Under the pieces are notes generated by a model. The model did no database searches and was not told where the DNA came from. It saw nothing but the letters and a program-made list of their open reading frames with translations. Made by a program: the position numbers and the translations under genes. 64,000 bases of DNA, from contig JACDNX010000004.1 in assembly GCA_017656385.1 (NCBI GenBank), forward strand, positions 124,001 to 188,000. Direction: 5' to 3'. Positions 43,719-52,950 of the stretch are shown piece after piece; position 1 is the stretch's first letter, and each line of letters begins with the position of its first letter. The DNA comes from Thermodesulfobacterium sp. (lineage in GTDB: Bacteria > Desulfobacterota > Thermodesulfobacteria > Thermodesulfobacteriales > Thermodesulfobacteriaceae).

Positions 43719-44665
43719 AAAATTTAACAGATTTAACAAACCTGTTAAAAAATTTTAAAATTTATCCTCAAAAAATTGAACCTTTAAAGGGAGATGGTTC
43801 TAATAGAATTTTCTTTCGTCTTTTTTTTAAACATTCTTCTTTAATTCTTATTCTTCCACAAAAAAATGACTTCGGCTTAAAAGAAGCAAAAGTTTATTAT
43901 GAGTTAGGGAATTTTTTTTATAAAAATAATATACCTGTTCCCAAAATAAAATTTTGGGAACCAAATAGTGGTATTTTAATAGTAGAAGATTTAGGTAATA
44001 CCAATCTCTGCAATATCAGTAATCCTCTTCCTTATTACTATAAAGTGATAGAAATCCTGAATAAGATACAGAAACTCGCTTCTTCTTTCCCTACAGAGAA
44101 AACTCTGGATACACCCTTTTATAACTTTAATTTTCTCTGGGAAAAGGAAGTAAATTATTTCTTTAATTGGTATCTAAAAAATTATAAAAATTTAGAGTTA
44201 AGTTCTTCTTTTATTGACGAATTTTTCAATTGGGCTAAAGAAAAAAGCAATTTTTGCTCTCAGGTGGTCATGCACAGAGATTTTCAGAGCAAAAACTTAA
44301 TGATAAAAGATGGAAAAATATTTGTTATAGATTTTCAAGGAGCAAGACTGGGACCCCCTTCTTATGATCTTGCTTCTCTTCTACTCGATCCCTATGTGGA
44401 TCATTTTGAAGACTTAGACACTTTATACACTTTTCTGGACTACTATTTATATTTTACTAAATATCCTACAGATTTGTTTCTCGAAGAATTTAAATTTTTA
44501 GGAATTGTTCGTTTGATGCAGGCTTTAGCTGCTTATTGCAAGTTATCTAAAGCAGGAAAAAAATGGTTCACAAAATATATTCCTATAGCTGAAAAAAGAT
44601 TGTTTAAATTAGTAAAGATTTTTTATCCAGAAATTTACAAACTCTTTCGTATTTTAAAAAAATAA
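43715..44665 (+). CDS. APH-family sugar kinase, AmgK-like
   Basis: This 316-residue kinase has the APH fold: GDGSNRIFFRLFF near the start, IPVPKIKFW, the catalytic VMHRDFQSKNLMI near residue 190 and the metal-binding VIDFQGARLGPPSYDLASLL. The HRD-x-Q-S-x-N and D-F-Q motifs are those of AmgK, the anomeric kinase that makes MurNAc-1-P or GlcNAc-1-P, and it is paired with a MurU-like gene. Choline-kinase-like activity is an alternative. The stop codon begins a terminator shared with dsrD. Confidence 0.78.
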   Translation: MKNLTDLTNLLKNFKIYPQKIEPLKGDGSNRIFFRLFFKHSSLILILPQKNDFGLKEAKVYYELGNFFYKNNIPVPKIKFWEPNSGILIVEDLGNTNLCNISNPLPYYYKVIEILNKIQKLASSFPTEKTLDTPFYNFNFLWEKEVNYFFNWYLKNYKNLELSSSFIDEFFNWAKEKSNFCSQVVMHRDFQSKNLMIKDGKIFVIDFQGARLGPPSYDLASLLLDPYVDHFEDLDTLYTFLDYYLYFTKYPTDLFLEEFKFLGIVRLMQALAAYCKLSKAGKKWFTKYIPIAEKRLFKLVKIFYPEIYKLFRILKK

Positions 44666-44691
44666 AAAGGGAGGGATTTCCCCCCCTTTTT
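44664..44691. terminator. Bidirectional terminator between the AmgK-like gene and dsrD
   Basis: AAAAAGGGAGGG, a 4-base loop ATTT, and CCCCCCCTTTTT form a 12-bp stem with one A-C mismatch and A/T runs on both sides. It serves the plus-strand unit and, from the other side, the dsrABD operon, which ends 24 bases beyond it. Confidence 0.82.
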
Positions 44692-44714
44692 TGAGTTAAA
44701 ACTTTACACAAAAC

Positions 44715-44969
44715 TTATTCTTCTTTCTTAAAAGCTTCTTCTACTCCAATTCCAACACCTGGAATTCCAAACATTACTGTACTTCCAGAAGAAAAATATT
44801 CAAGTTTACCTTCTCTTACCAACTCATTAGCAGCATTCTTAATTTCGCGAGGACTTGCTCCTGGAATATCTCTTTGAATATCTTTTAGATAAACCTTAGT
44901 CTTCCCTCCTTTTTTTACCTTTGCTTCTATAACTTCAAGAATTTTTGCTTTAAGTTCCTCTTTTGTCAT
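44715..44969 (-). CDS. dsrD: Dissimilatory sulfite reductase-associated protein DsrD
   Basis: DsrD is a small winged-helix-like protein of sulfate reducers, reported to act as an allosteric activator of DsrAB. The sequence starts MTKEELKAKILEVIEAK with TKVYLKDIQRDIPGASPREIKNAANELVREGKLEYFSSG, given here by its cores KDIQRDIPGASPREIK and VREGKLEYFSSGSTVMF. I chose the ATG at 44969, 8 bases from AGGAG, over a GTG three codons upstream. It is the third gene of dsrABD, 20 bases after dsrB. Confidence 0.95.
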   Translation of the reverse strand: MTKEELKAKILEVIEAKVKKGGKTKVYLKDIQRDIPGASPREIKNAANELVREGKLEYFSSGSTVMFGIPGVGIGVEEAFKKEE

Positions 44970-44989
44970 CTTTCTCACTCCTTTCTAAT

Positions 44990-46288
44990 TTATTTTTTAA
45001 TAAAATAATCTTCTAATTTAGTTTTTACATGTTTGGTGAACTTAAAGTGAGTAGAAGTTCTGTAGGTAGTGTAAGCTAATCTGTAATCGTCTATACACTT
45101 CTCAGTAAATGGAATGTCAGTTAATTCAAAAAATTTCTCCCATCCAATTCTCTGAATCCAGTCACCAATTCTTTCATATTTTCTGGCATGTTTAGAATAA
45201 ACTTCAAGAATATGTTTAACCCATTTTACAGTAGTAGGCCAACGTGGAGGCTCATTAGGAATTCCTGTAAGAACAACTCTTGAAAATCTTGGAGGTGAAA
45301 TTCTATTAGAAACCTTTCCACCTACCACTATGGTGATACAGTCTCCTTCTCCATCTGCAAGAGGCATAGCAGGACACATAGTATAGCAGTTTCCACAGAA
45401 CATACAACGCTCAACATTAACCCTTACAGTTTTTTTCTTCTGTCCATCAATCTCTACTGTTGCTGGTCTAATAGCCCCCAAAGGACAAGCTGCGACAGCT
45501 AAGGGGATCTCACAAACAGCACTTATTCTATCATCTTCAACAAAAGGAGGTTTTCTGTGAATTCCTACAATAGCAATGTCAGAGCAATGAACAGCTCCAC
45601 ACATGTTTAAACAACAGGCAAGAGCAAGTTTGGTTTTTGCAGGAAGTTTATGAGAGCCAAAGTATTCAAAAATTTCATCCATTATTGATTTTACTACTCC
45701 TGAAGCATCGATAGCAGGGGTGTGACAATGTATCCAACCCTGAGTATGAACAATATTACTTACCCCTGCCCCGGTTCCACCAATAGGAAATTTATAAGAC
45801 CCATTGGGATGCTTTCTATTCTTAAGATCTTCAAGAAGTGCTCTTAATTTTTCTTCTGAGTCTACAATAAATTCTACATTATTTCTTGTAGTCCAACGCA
45901 CATACCCACCACAATATTTATCAGCTATATCACAAATCTCTCTTATATAATCAATGGTTTCTAATCTCGGAGTTCCACACCTTACAACATAAACAACATC
46001 TCCTGTTTCAGAAATTCTTTTTATAACACCAGGCTGAATAATTTGATGTGATTTCCATTTACCAAAGTTTTTTTGAATAATAGGTGGCATAAACTGCCAG
46101 AAATAAGGTGGTCCTATGTCTGTAATTCTATTTTCCATTGGTCTTTGAGGATTATAAAGTTTTTCTGCCACATCAGGATAATATGGTTCCTGAAATATAG
46201 GATCCATTTCATCTTTAAATTTCCCATCTACCTCTTCATATTTATTCCATAGTTCTTTTAACCTTTCAATTGCTTTTTCATCAGCCAT
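44990..46288 (-). CDS. dsrB: Dissimilatory sulfite reductase beta subunit DsrB
   Basis: DsrB with DsrA reduces sulfite in the cytoplasm using siroheme and [4Fe-4S] clusters, passing sulfur to DsrC. Seen here: [45 protein letters not shown], the cluster-binding [16 protein letters not shown], and the ferredoxin domain [13 protein letters not shown]. At 432 residues it is longer than the roughly 380 usual for mesophiles: about 37 extra N-terminal residues (charged helix) and about 15 extra C-terminal residues ([15 protein letters not shown]). It lies 46 bases after dsrA. Confidence 0.97.
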   Translation of the reverse strand: MADEKAIERLKELWNKYEEVDGKFKDEMDPIFQEPYYPDVAEKLYNPQRPMENRITDIGPPYFWQFMPPIIQKNFGKWKSHQIIQPGVIKRISETGDVVYVVRCGTPRLETIDYIREICDIADKYCGGYVRWTTRNNVEFIVDSEEKLRALLEDLKNRKHPNGSYKFPIGGTGAGVSNIVHTQGWIHCHTPAIDASGVVKSIMDEIFEYFGSHKLPAKTKLALACCLNMCGAVHCSDIAIVGIHRKPPFVEDDRISAVCEIPLAVAACPLGAIRPATVEIDGQKKKTVRVNVERCMFCGNCYTMCPAMPLADGEGDCITIVVGGKVSNRISPPRFSRVVLTGIPNEPPRWPTTVKWVKHILEVYSKHARKYERIGDWIQRIGWEKFFELTDIPFTEKCIDDYRLAYTTYRTSTHFKFTKHVKTKLEDYFIKK

Positions 46289-46334
46289 TTTAACCTCCTT
46301 TATTATATTTTTTTAAATTCTTATAAATTTCATT

Positions 46335-47633
46335 TTAAGCAGGATGACGTTTTCTAAATTCAGCAAGGTCTCTTGCCCATCCACCAGGAACTTCTTCTTC
46401 TCTCCAGAAGATATAGGGTTCAGCACGTGGCACCAAAATATGTTGAGGAATAGGCTCAATTTCAAGAACATCAACTAAGAATTTATTTAATCCAATTCTC
46501 TGAATTATTTCTCCCACTCTTTCACGGTTTTTACCATTCTCCATCCAGTAATCCCAAATTTTATAAATAAAGTCTTTTAATTCATCATAAGGAGGCTCCA
46601 CTCTCATAAATGGAATAAGAACAGTTGAAAGTTGTGCTCCTTCTAAGATAACAGACTTAGCTCCAATTAAAACACAAACTCCTCTATCATCTCCTGGTTT
46701 TAAGGCTTCAGGCATAACAGCTATACAGTGCATACATCTATTACATTCTTTATTGTTAATATAAAGTTTTTGTTCTTTTTCGTCCCAGTACATACACTGA
46801 GTTGGACAAAGATCAATTACTTCTTTTTTAATGTCAAAGGGACCCCAGTCTCTATCAGAAAAAGCACCAGCATTTGGTGGAATCTCACCATTTACATAAG
46901 CTCTAACAGCTTCTTGATCAATTTTTATATCATCAATCCAAGTTCCAATAAAAGATAAATCAGCTCTTGCAACTGCTGCTACACAATCAAGAGGACATCC
47001 TGAAAATTTAAATTTGAATTTATATGGAAAAGCTGGACGATGAAGCTCATCTTGAAAATGCATAGTTAATTCATAATCCATATCTTGAACATCAAATAAA
47101 GCCCATTGACAAAGGGATTTACCCATACAACAAGCAGGGCTTCTCAAGTTAGAACCAGATCCTCCTAAATCCCAATGTAATTGATGTGTTAAATCATAAA
47201 AAGTATATTCTAATTGCTCAGTTACAGTTCCAAGAAGAATAATATCACCAGTAGAACCATGAAAATTTACAAGCCCACTACCACGATGTTCCCACATTTC
47301 ACAAAGCTTTCTTAAAGCCGTTGTATTATACCACTTTCCTGCTGGATGATGAACACGAAGAGTATGAAATGCCCATATCGCAGGAAACCTTTCTTGCTGG
47401 TCAGAATAACGCCCAATAACTCCTCCTCCGTAACCAAAAACTCCAACAATTCCACCATGTTTCCAATGAGTTTCTTTATGCTTATAAGATAGCTCCAACT
47501 GACCCATGATATCAAAACAAGCCTGCTTTTTGTGTTTCTCACCATAAGTATAAATGTCATCTACAAAACTTGGCCAAGGACCCTTTTTAAGATCATCAAC
47601 CATCGGTGTGTCGTGTTTTTTTACTTCACCCAT
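46335..47633 (-). CDS. dsrA: Dissimilatory sulfite reductase alpha subunit DsrA
   Basis: DsrA is the large partner of the sulfite reductase heterotetramer and marks dissimilatory sulfur metabolism. It begins HDTPMVDDLKKGPWPSFVDD, with GVFGYGGGVIGRYSD, LVNFHGSTGDIILLGT, SGSNLRSPACCMGKSLCQ, FSGCPLDCVAAVARADL and the ferredoxin part KECNRCMHCIAVMPEALKPG. It has 432 residues, a normal length. A consensus-like promoter and GGGAGGG ribosome site stand upstream. No dsrC, dsrMKJOP, sat or apr genes are in the window. Confidence 0.98.
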   Translation of the reverse strand: MGEVKKHDTPMVDDLKKGPWPSFVDDIYTYGEKHKKQACFDIMGQLELSYKHKETHWKHGGIVGVFGYGGGVIGRYSDQQERFPAIWAFHTLRVHHPAGKWYNTTALRKLCEMWEHRGSGLVNFHGSTGDIILLGTVTEQLEYTFYDLTHQLHWDLGGSGSNLRSPACCMGKSLCQWALFDVQDMDYELTMHFQDELHRPAFPYKFKFKFSGCPLDCVAAVARADLSFIGTWIDDIKIDQEAVRAYVNGEIPPNAGAFSDRDWGPFDIKKEVIDLCPTQCMYWDEKEQKLYINNKECNRCMHCIAVMPEALKPGDDRGVCVLIGAKSVILEGAQLSTVLIPFMRVEPPYDELKDFIYKIWDYWMENGKNRERVGEIIQRIGLNKFLVDVLEIEPIPQHILVPRAEPYIFWREEEVPGGWARDLAEFRKRHPA

Positions 47634-47666
47634 AATACCCTCCCTGTAGTTTTTTGGATAGAAAAT

Positions 47667-47694
47667 ATTTTACAATTATTTACTTCTAAGTCAA
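47667..47694 (-). promoter_or_regulatory. Promoter of dsrABD
   Basis: On the minus strand TTGACT (47694-47689), a 16-base spacer and TAAAAT (47672-47667) form a strong sigma70-type promoter 34 bases before the dsrA ATG. Immediately upstream lies an AT-rich stretch with AAAAGCTTTT (47718-47727) flanked by AAAAAAACC and GGTTTTTTT arms, which may act as an UP element or operator. Confidence 0.7.
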
Positions 47695-47846
47695 GAATAA
47701 AAAAACCCAATTATCAGAAAAGCTTTTTAAAATTCTCGGTTTTTTTTAATTTTTTTTATCTTTTTTTGTTTTTAATAAAATTATAAAGATATATTTAAAT
47801 CTTTTATATTTAACCCTTTTTTGATATCTTTCAAAAAGTATTTGTA

Positions 47847-47874
47847 TTGCTTTTTATATATTAGAGTTTAAAAT
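47847..47874 (+). promoter_or_regulatory. Leaderless-type promoter of the PilB/GspE-like gene
   Basis: TTGCTT (47847-47852), a 16-base spacer and TAAAAT (47869-47874) end 7 bases before the ATG at 47882. No Shine-Dalgarno is present. The 248-base divergent region to dsrA otherwise contains only AT-rich sequence and the dsr promoter. Confidence 0.48.
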
Positions 47875-47881
47875 TAAATCT

Positions 47882-49900
47882 ATGGATTCTCAAGTAAGAA
47901 CTCTTAAAAACTTTATCAATTCTAATCTTTCCAATTTAGAAGTTATTAAAAATTATGTAGAAGATTTAGAAGCAAAAACTCCTCAGCCCTATTTAATATT
48001 AGAAGTCATTCTCGATATTCTTCAAAACAGGCAATTACCTAAGGATGTAAAAATTTTTCTTTTGGAAAAAGCTGCTAATATCTGTGAAAAACTCTATGAA
48101 TTTAGCAAAGCTTTAGAATTATATAAAAAATTATTTCTTATATCTTCCAATCACAAATATTTAGATCAAATTGAAAAGATAAAAACTTTAAAAATTTTTG
48201 AAAGATTAAAAGATATTCTTAAAAATTTTCGTCTTTCTTTTGATGATCTTTTAAAAATATATTATCAATCTTTGGAAACAAACAAAAGCATAGAAACAAT
48301 ATTGATGGAAAAATTAAAAATTCCTAAAAAAGAGGTTTTGAACACAATCAAAAATTTTTATAAAATTCCTGTTTTTGAAATTACAGATTTAAAAAAATTT
48401 AAAAAGGTTCCACAAGTTTTAACCATTAAAAAAGAGTTTTTCTTAACAAATCTCTGTGTTCCTTTCCAGTCTAAGAAAACTATATATCTTGTCTGCTACA
48501 ATCCTGAAGATGCAGAAACTATTGAACGAGTTAAAAAAATACTTCAAATCCCCTCGATAGATGTTCAGATAGCTTTTGCAATTAAAGAGGATCTTACAGA
48601 AGCTATAGAACTGTATTATTCTTCTTCCTCTCCTTACTTATCTGAATTTGACTTTGAAATAGAACCCGTAGAGGAGGAAGAGGAAGAAGAACCTCTTATT
48701 GATAGCACCATTGTTCAGCTGGTAAATAAAATTATTGAAGAAGCTTATAGAATGAGGGCTTCAGATATACACTGGGAGAGTCTGGCAGGTAAAAAGGGAT
48801 TGCAAGTAAGATTTAGGGTTGATGGAGAATGTTTCGTTCATACCACCATCCCAGAAAATCAAAAAAGACCTGTTATATCCCGTATTAAAATTATGGCAAA
48901 CCTTGATATTGCAGAAAGAAGGCTTCCTCAGGATGGAAAAATTAAATTTAAAACCAAAGATGGGAAAACTTTTGAAATAAGAGTTGCCACAGTTCCAACT
49001 ATAGAGAATAATGAAGATGTAGTTATGAGAATTCTTGGGGGAATAGAATTCAGAGAGTTAAATGAACTCGATTTTTCAGAAGAAAATTACAAAAATTTCA
49101 AAAAAATTTTGAATTATCCCTATGGGTTAATTCTAGTAGTTGGTCCTACAGGATCTGGAAAAACCACTACTTTACATGCAGCTTTAAAATACCTAAACAG
49201 TCCCAATAAGAAAATATGGACTGCTGAAGATCCTGTAGAAATTGTTCAGGAAGGATTAAGACAGGTTCAGGTCAATCCGAAAATAGGATTAACTTTTGCG
49301 AGGGTTTTTAGGTCTTTCTTAAGAGCTGATCCAGATATTATTATGATAGGAGAAACAAGAGATCATGAAACCGCGCATACTTTAATAGAGGCTTCTTTAA
49401 CCGGACATTTAGTATTAACAACACTTCATACAAACAGCGCCCCTGAAACAATTACACGACTTCTTAACATGGGGATAGATCCTTACAATTTTGCAGATGC
49501 CTTGCTCGGGATTTTGGCTCAAAGATTAGCTAAAAAATTGTGCACAAAGTGCAAAAAACCATACAAACCTACTGCAGAAGAAATAGAAAGAATTAAAAGA
49601 GAGTATGGATACCACCCTGTAAAACCTTTAACAGATAAATTAATTGAAAAAGCCACATTTTTTGAACCAGTTGGTTGTCCAGAATGTAATTACACAGGAT
49701 TTAAAGGGAGATTTGCTATCCATGAGTTGTTAATACCTGACGATGAGCTAAAAACACTCATCATAAAAAATGCTCCTGCTAATGAAATAAGAGATGCAGC
49801 TATGCATAAAGGTTTCCTTACATTAAAACAAGATGGTATATTAAAAATTTTAAAAGGTGAAACTACCCTTAAACAGGTATTGGCTGTTACTGTTAGATAA
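47882..49900 (+). CDS. PilB/GspE-family secretion ATPase
   Basis: This 672-residue hexameric ATPase drives type IV pilus extension or type II secretion. The N-terminal 270 residues hold a helical region and an MshEN-like domain (LKIPKKEVLNTIKNFYKIPV). The core follows: RASDIHWE, the arginine fingers in RVDGE, Walker A VGPTGSGKTTTLHAAL near 420, Asp box EDPVE, Walker B RADPDIIMIGETRD and the His box LTGHLVLTTLHTN. A zinc module has CTKCKKPY and CPECNYTGFKGR. No pilC, pilT or pilin gene is adjacent, so it cannot be placed between pilus and secretion roles. Confidence 0.9.
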   Translation: MDSQVRTLKNFINSNLSNLEVIKNYVEDLEAKTPQPYLILEVILDILQNRQLPKDVKIFLLEKAANICEKLYEFSKALELYKKLFLISSNHKYLDQIEKIKTLKIFERLKDILKNFRLSFDDLLKIYYQSLETNKSIETILMEKLKIPKKEVLNTIKNFYKIPVFEITDLKKFKKVPQVLTIKKEFFLTNLCVPFQSKKTIYLVCYNPEDAETIERVKKILQIPSIDVQIAFAIKEDLTEAIELYYSSSSPYLSEFDFEIEPVEEEEEEEPLIDSTIVQLVNKIIEEAYRMRASDIHWESLAGKKGLQVRFRVDGECFVHTTIPENQKRPVISRIKIMANLDIAERRLPQDGKIKFKTKDGKTFEIRVATVPTIENNEDVVMRILGGIEFRELNELDFSEENYKNFKKILNYPYGLILVVGPTGSGKTTTLHAALKYLNSPNKKIWTAEDPVEIVQEGLRQVQVNPKIGLTFARVFRSFLRADPDIIMIGETRDHETAHTLIEASLTGHLVLTTLHTNSAPETITRLLNMGIDPYNFADALLGILAQRLAKKLCTKCKKPYKPTAEEIERIKREYGYHPVKPLTDKLIEKATFFEPVGCPECNYTGFKGRFAIHELLIPDDELKTLIIKNAPANEIRDAAMHKGFLTLKQDGILKILKGETTLKQVLAVTVR

Positions 49901-49928
49901 TTTTTACATCTTTTGCATAAAAAAATAA

Positions 49929-50690
49929 ATGAAACCTGTTATTCATCAAAAAGTTTTGAAAGTCAAAAATGGTGAGGTCTTATCCTTAGAAGACATCTTA
50001 GCAACAGAAGCAAAAATAAAAATTATTATAAATGATAAAGAAATCATTATTCTTTCCGCAACTCCTTTACACATAAAGGAGTTGGTCACAGGGTTTATTT
50101 TTACTGAAGAAATAGTAAAAACTAACTGGTGTCCCGAAGAAATAAAAATTATTGAAGAAGATAAAGAAATCAGAGTAAAAATTTACTCAGAAGATTTTTT
50201 AGAGCTAAGTAAAAAAAACTTAACTTCTGGTTGTGTGTCTTCTTTTACTTTTATAAATGAATTGCCAAAAAAGTATGAAGATAGTTTTAAAATTGATATT
50301 GAAAAACTTTTTTCTCTTTTTAAAGATTTCCAAAAAAAATCGGAATTATATAAAAGTACCGGATGTATTCACTGTGCAGCTCTTGCTGATTCAGAAAATA
50401 TCATTTTCTTAGCAGAAGATATAGGAAGACATAATGCAGTGGACAAAGTAATAGGATATGCTCTTTTGAATGAAATTACGCTGAGGAATAAAGTGCTTCT
50501 TATAAGTGGTAGAATATCCTCTGAAATGGTATTAAAAGCTGGTAAGTGGAAAATACCTGTTATTGTTAGTAGAAGTGCTCCAACATCTCTTGCTATTACT
50601 TTAGCTGAAAAAATAGGTTTAACAGTAATAGGATTTTTAAGAGGAAAAAGATGCAACATATATACACATTCTCAAAGAGTAAATTTTTAA
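49929..50690 (+). CDS. fdhD: Formate dehydrogenase accessory sulfurtransferase FdhD
   Basis: FdhD transfers sulfur from a cysteine desulfurase to the molybdenum cofactor of formate dehydrogenase. The 253 residues show LSATPLHIKELVTGFIFTEE, the catalytic-loop Cys in TSGCVSSFTF, the ligand region STGCIHCAAL, AEDIGRHNAVDKVIGYALL and SGRISSEMVLKA. Only one Cys occupies the loop where many family members have two. No formate dehydrogenase gene is in the window. It is 28 bases after the secretion ATPase. Confidence 0.93.
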   Translation: MKPVIHQKVLKVKNGEVLSLEDILATEAKIKIIINDKEIIILSATPLHIKELVTGFIFTEEIVKTNWCPEEIKIIEEDKEIRVKIYSEDFLELSKKNLTSGCVSSFTFINELPKKYEDSFKIDIEKLFSLFKDFQKKSELYKSTGCIHCAALADSENIIFLAEDIGRHNAVDKVIGYALLNEITLRNKVLLISGRISSEMVLKAGKWKIPVIVSRSAPTSLAITLAEKIGLTVIGFLRGKRCNIYTHSQRVNF

Positions 50691-50702
50691 AAGGAGTTTG
50701 AT

Positions 50703-52100
50703 ATGGCTATCTCTATAGGATTTTATGGAGGAGCTCAGGGAGTTACAGGAAGTTGCTTTTTGCTAAAAATCAGAGAAACCCAAATCCTTGTAGATTGTGG
50801 TTTATTTCAGGGATTAGAAAGCGAAAGAAATTACTTAAAATTTCCCTTTAATCCTAAAGAAATTCATTACTTAATTCTAACTCATGCTCATATAGATCAC
50901 TGCGGAAGACTTCCTCTTTTGGTAAAGGAAGGATTCCAGGGGGAAATTATCTGCACCAAACCAACTTCTCAAATTGCTAAAATTATGCTACTTGACGCTG
51001 CTAAGGTAATGAGAGAACATTATAAAACACTTTACAGAAAATCTATAAGGAAAGGATTGGATCTCCCTCCACCACCTCTCTATGAAGAACTTGATGTTAT
51101 AGAAAGTTTTAACTATTTCAAAATACTTGTTGCCTATAATACTCCTTTACTTTTAAAAGATGACATCAAAATCACTTTTAAAGATGCTGGGCATATTCTT
51201 GGATCTGCTTTTGTAGAAATTGAGGATTTAAAAACACATAAAAAAATAACTTTTTCTGGAGATTTAGGAAACAAAAACAAACCTATAGTAAGAGACTTTA
51301 CTTATCCATCTCAAACTGATTTTTTATGTATCGAAACTACCTATGCAGACAGAAATCATAAATCTTTTGAAGAATCTAAGCAAGAGCTTTTACAAGTTAT
51401 TTTAGAAACCTTTGAAAAGGGAGGTAATGTTCTCATACCAACTTTTGCTTTGGAAAGGGCACAGGAAATTACTTATGTATTAAGAGAATTTTATGAAGAA
51501 GGTAAACTTCCAAGATGTCAAGTTTTTCTCGATAGTCCCTTAGCGATAAAAGCTACCCGAATCTTCAGGGATAACCCTGAATTTTATGATGAAGAAGCTT
51601 TTAAAATTTTTACTAAAAAAGATCCCTTTGATTTCCCTTATCTGATATTTACTGAAGATGTAGAAGAATCAAAGGCTATTAATAATGTTAAATCTGGGGC
51701 TATTATAATTGCAGGAAACGGAACTCTTAGTGGAGGCAGAATTCTTCATCATCTTAAAAATAACTTGTGGAGAAAGGAATGTAGTCTTGTTTTCGTAGGA
51801 TTTCAACCTAAGGGAACCCTGGGAAGAAAAATCGTAGATAAAGCTGAAAAAATTCACCTTTTTGGTGAGGAAATTCCTGTAAATGTAAGTATTTATACTA
51901 TAAATGGTTTTTCTTCTCACGCAGGACAAAATGAATTAATAGATTGGATATCTAAACTGGAAGAAGTCAAAAAACTGTTTTTAATTCATGGAGAACCAAA
52001 AAAAATGGAAATCTTTAAAAATTTTGTGGAAGAACAATTTAAAGAAAAATTTGAAGAAATATATATTCCTTCCTATGAGGAAGTTGTACAACTTTCTTAA
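50703..52100 (+). CDS. Metallo-beta-lactamase / beta-CASP RNA-processing exonuclease
   Basis: The 465-residue protein has an MBL domain with the zinc motif THAHIDHCGR near residue 60, a beta-CASP insert (LIPTFALERAQEITYVL, LDSPLAIKATRIF) and the RMMBL tail with GFSSHAGQNELIDW and IHGEPKKME. This is the CPSF73/YsmA-type ribonuclease family acting on RNA ends. The substrate is unknown. It follows fdhD by 12 bases. Its stop shares TTAA (52097-52100) with the DUF3108 gene on the other strand. Confidence 0.88.
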   Translation: MAISIGFYGGAQGVTGSCFLLKIRETQILVDCGLFQGLESERNYLKFPFNPKEIHYLILTHAHIDHCGRLPLLVKEGFQGEIICTKPTSQIAKIMLLDAAKVMREHYKTLYRKSIRKGLDLPPPPLYEELDVIESFNYFKILVAYNTPLLLKDDIKITFKDAGHILGSAFVEIEDLKTHKKITFSGDLGNKNKPIVRDFTYPSQTDFLCIETTYADRNHKSFEESKQELLQVILETFEKGGNVLIPTFALERAQEITYVLREFYEEGKLPRCQVFLDSPLAIKATRIFRDNPEFYDEEAFKIFTKKDPFDFPYLIFTEDVEESKAINNVKSGAIIIAGNGTLSGGRILHHLKNNLWRKECSLVFVGFQPKGTLGRKIVDKAEKIHLFGEEIPVNVSIYTINGFSSHAGQNELIDWISKLEEVKKLFLIHGEPKKMEIFKNFVEEQFKEKFEEIYIPSYEEVVQLS

Positions 52101-52825
52101 AAAGTTTCTATCTTCTCCAATTTCCCGACTAAACTGCCAAAAATAGGTAATTTACCCTTTAGCTTAATTGGTATTTTTTTATCTTCTAATAAAAAAATTT
52201 CTACTTTAGAGGCCCTTTTAAGTAATTCACTTTTTTTGGGTAAATAGGTTTCGATATACAAACATTCTTTTTTCTCTTTTTCAAATTCGCAAGATGTCTT
52301 CTCTTTAAACAAAATTTTTACAAAATTTCTGTTTTTTTTTATAAAAAGAGGCATTTTTACCTCAGAATGTATACTATAATTTATATAAAAAGAAGCAATA
52401 AAAGAAGATAACTCATCGTATATAGGAAACTCTAAAGAAACACTCTCAGGTTCTTCACGCTTAGGTAAAAGTTTTTGATAAATTATCTTATTTTCTTTTT
52501 CTTGAAAATAAATCAATCTTTTTCTCTCTTTATTTCTCTCCCGAGAATAAATAACTGCTTTTTTAGGATAACCGTTCTCATCAACCCAAGTTTCCCATTT
52601 TGCATAGAAAGGGAAAATCCATCTGGCTAAACCTACACTATACACAATGGCAGTATATTTTTGAGATGTGATGTTAATTTCAGACTCTCCAACCTTGAAA
52701 GGTCCGTAATAAATCTCGTAAAATAATTTGATCTTATCTTCTTTACAGTTACCATAAGATAACAAAAAAAAAGAAAAATATATACTTATAAAAAAAATAC
52801 TGAAGATTTTGCTAATATATTTCAT
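52097..52825 (-). CDS. DUF3108 family exported protein
   Basis: An N-terminal signal peptide (MKYISKIFSIFFISIYFSFF, then LLSYGNC) leads into a beta-rich domain: LFYEIYYGPFKVGESEINI, WETWVDENGYPKKAVIYSRE, and the late DKKIPIKLKGKLPIFGSLVG. That pattern, an extracytoplasmic lipocalin-like sheet, is DUF3108. The cysteine of YGNC could be a lipid anchor. Function is unknown. The ATG at 52825 is chosen; a TTG four codons earlier lies about 6 bases from the -10 box. Its stop overlaps the beta-CASP gene stop. Confidence 0.78.
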   Translation of the reverse strand: MKYISKIFSIFFISIYFSFFLLSYGNCKEDKIKLFYEIYYGPFKVGESEINITSQKYTAIVYSVGLARWIFPFYAKWETWVDENGYPKKAVIYSRERNKERKRLIYFQEKENKIIYQKLLPKREEPESVSLEFPIYDELSSFIASFYINYSIHSEVKMPLFIKKNRNFVKILFKEKTSCEFEKEKKECLYIETYLPKKSELLKRASKVEIFLLEDKKIPIKLKGKLPIFGSLVGKLEKIETF

Positions 52826-52843
52826 ATTGTTATTCAACTTTTT

Positions 52844-52871
52844 TTTATAATTTAAAACCGATTTTTGTAAA
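52844..52871 (-). promoter_or_regulatory. Promoter of the DUF3108 gene
   Basis: On the minus strand TTTACA (52871-52866), a 16-base spacer and TATAAA (52849-52844) precede the ATG at 52825 by 18 bases. The short leader has no Shine-Dalgarno. Confidence 0.45.
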
Positions 52872-52880
52872 AAGTAAAGG

Positions 52881-52908
52881 TTGCAAATTAGAAACTTTGG
52901 AATATATT
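52881..52908 (+). promoter_or_regulatory. Promoter of rpmB
   Basis: TTGCAA (52881-52886), a 16-base spacer and TATATT (52903-52908), the same hexamers and spacing as the hflX promoter. A GAGGGGG ribosome site follows near the ATG at 52951. It is divergent from the DUF3108 promoter. Confidence 0.62.
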
Positions 52909-52950
52909 ATTTAAGTCTCTTTTAAAGATTCTTAAGAGGGGGCTAAAAAA

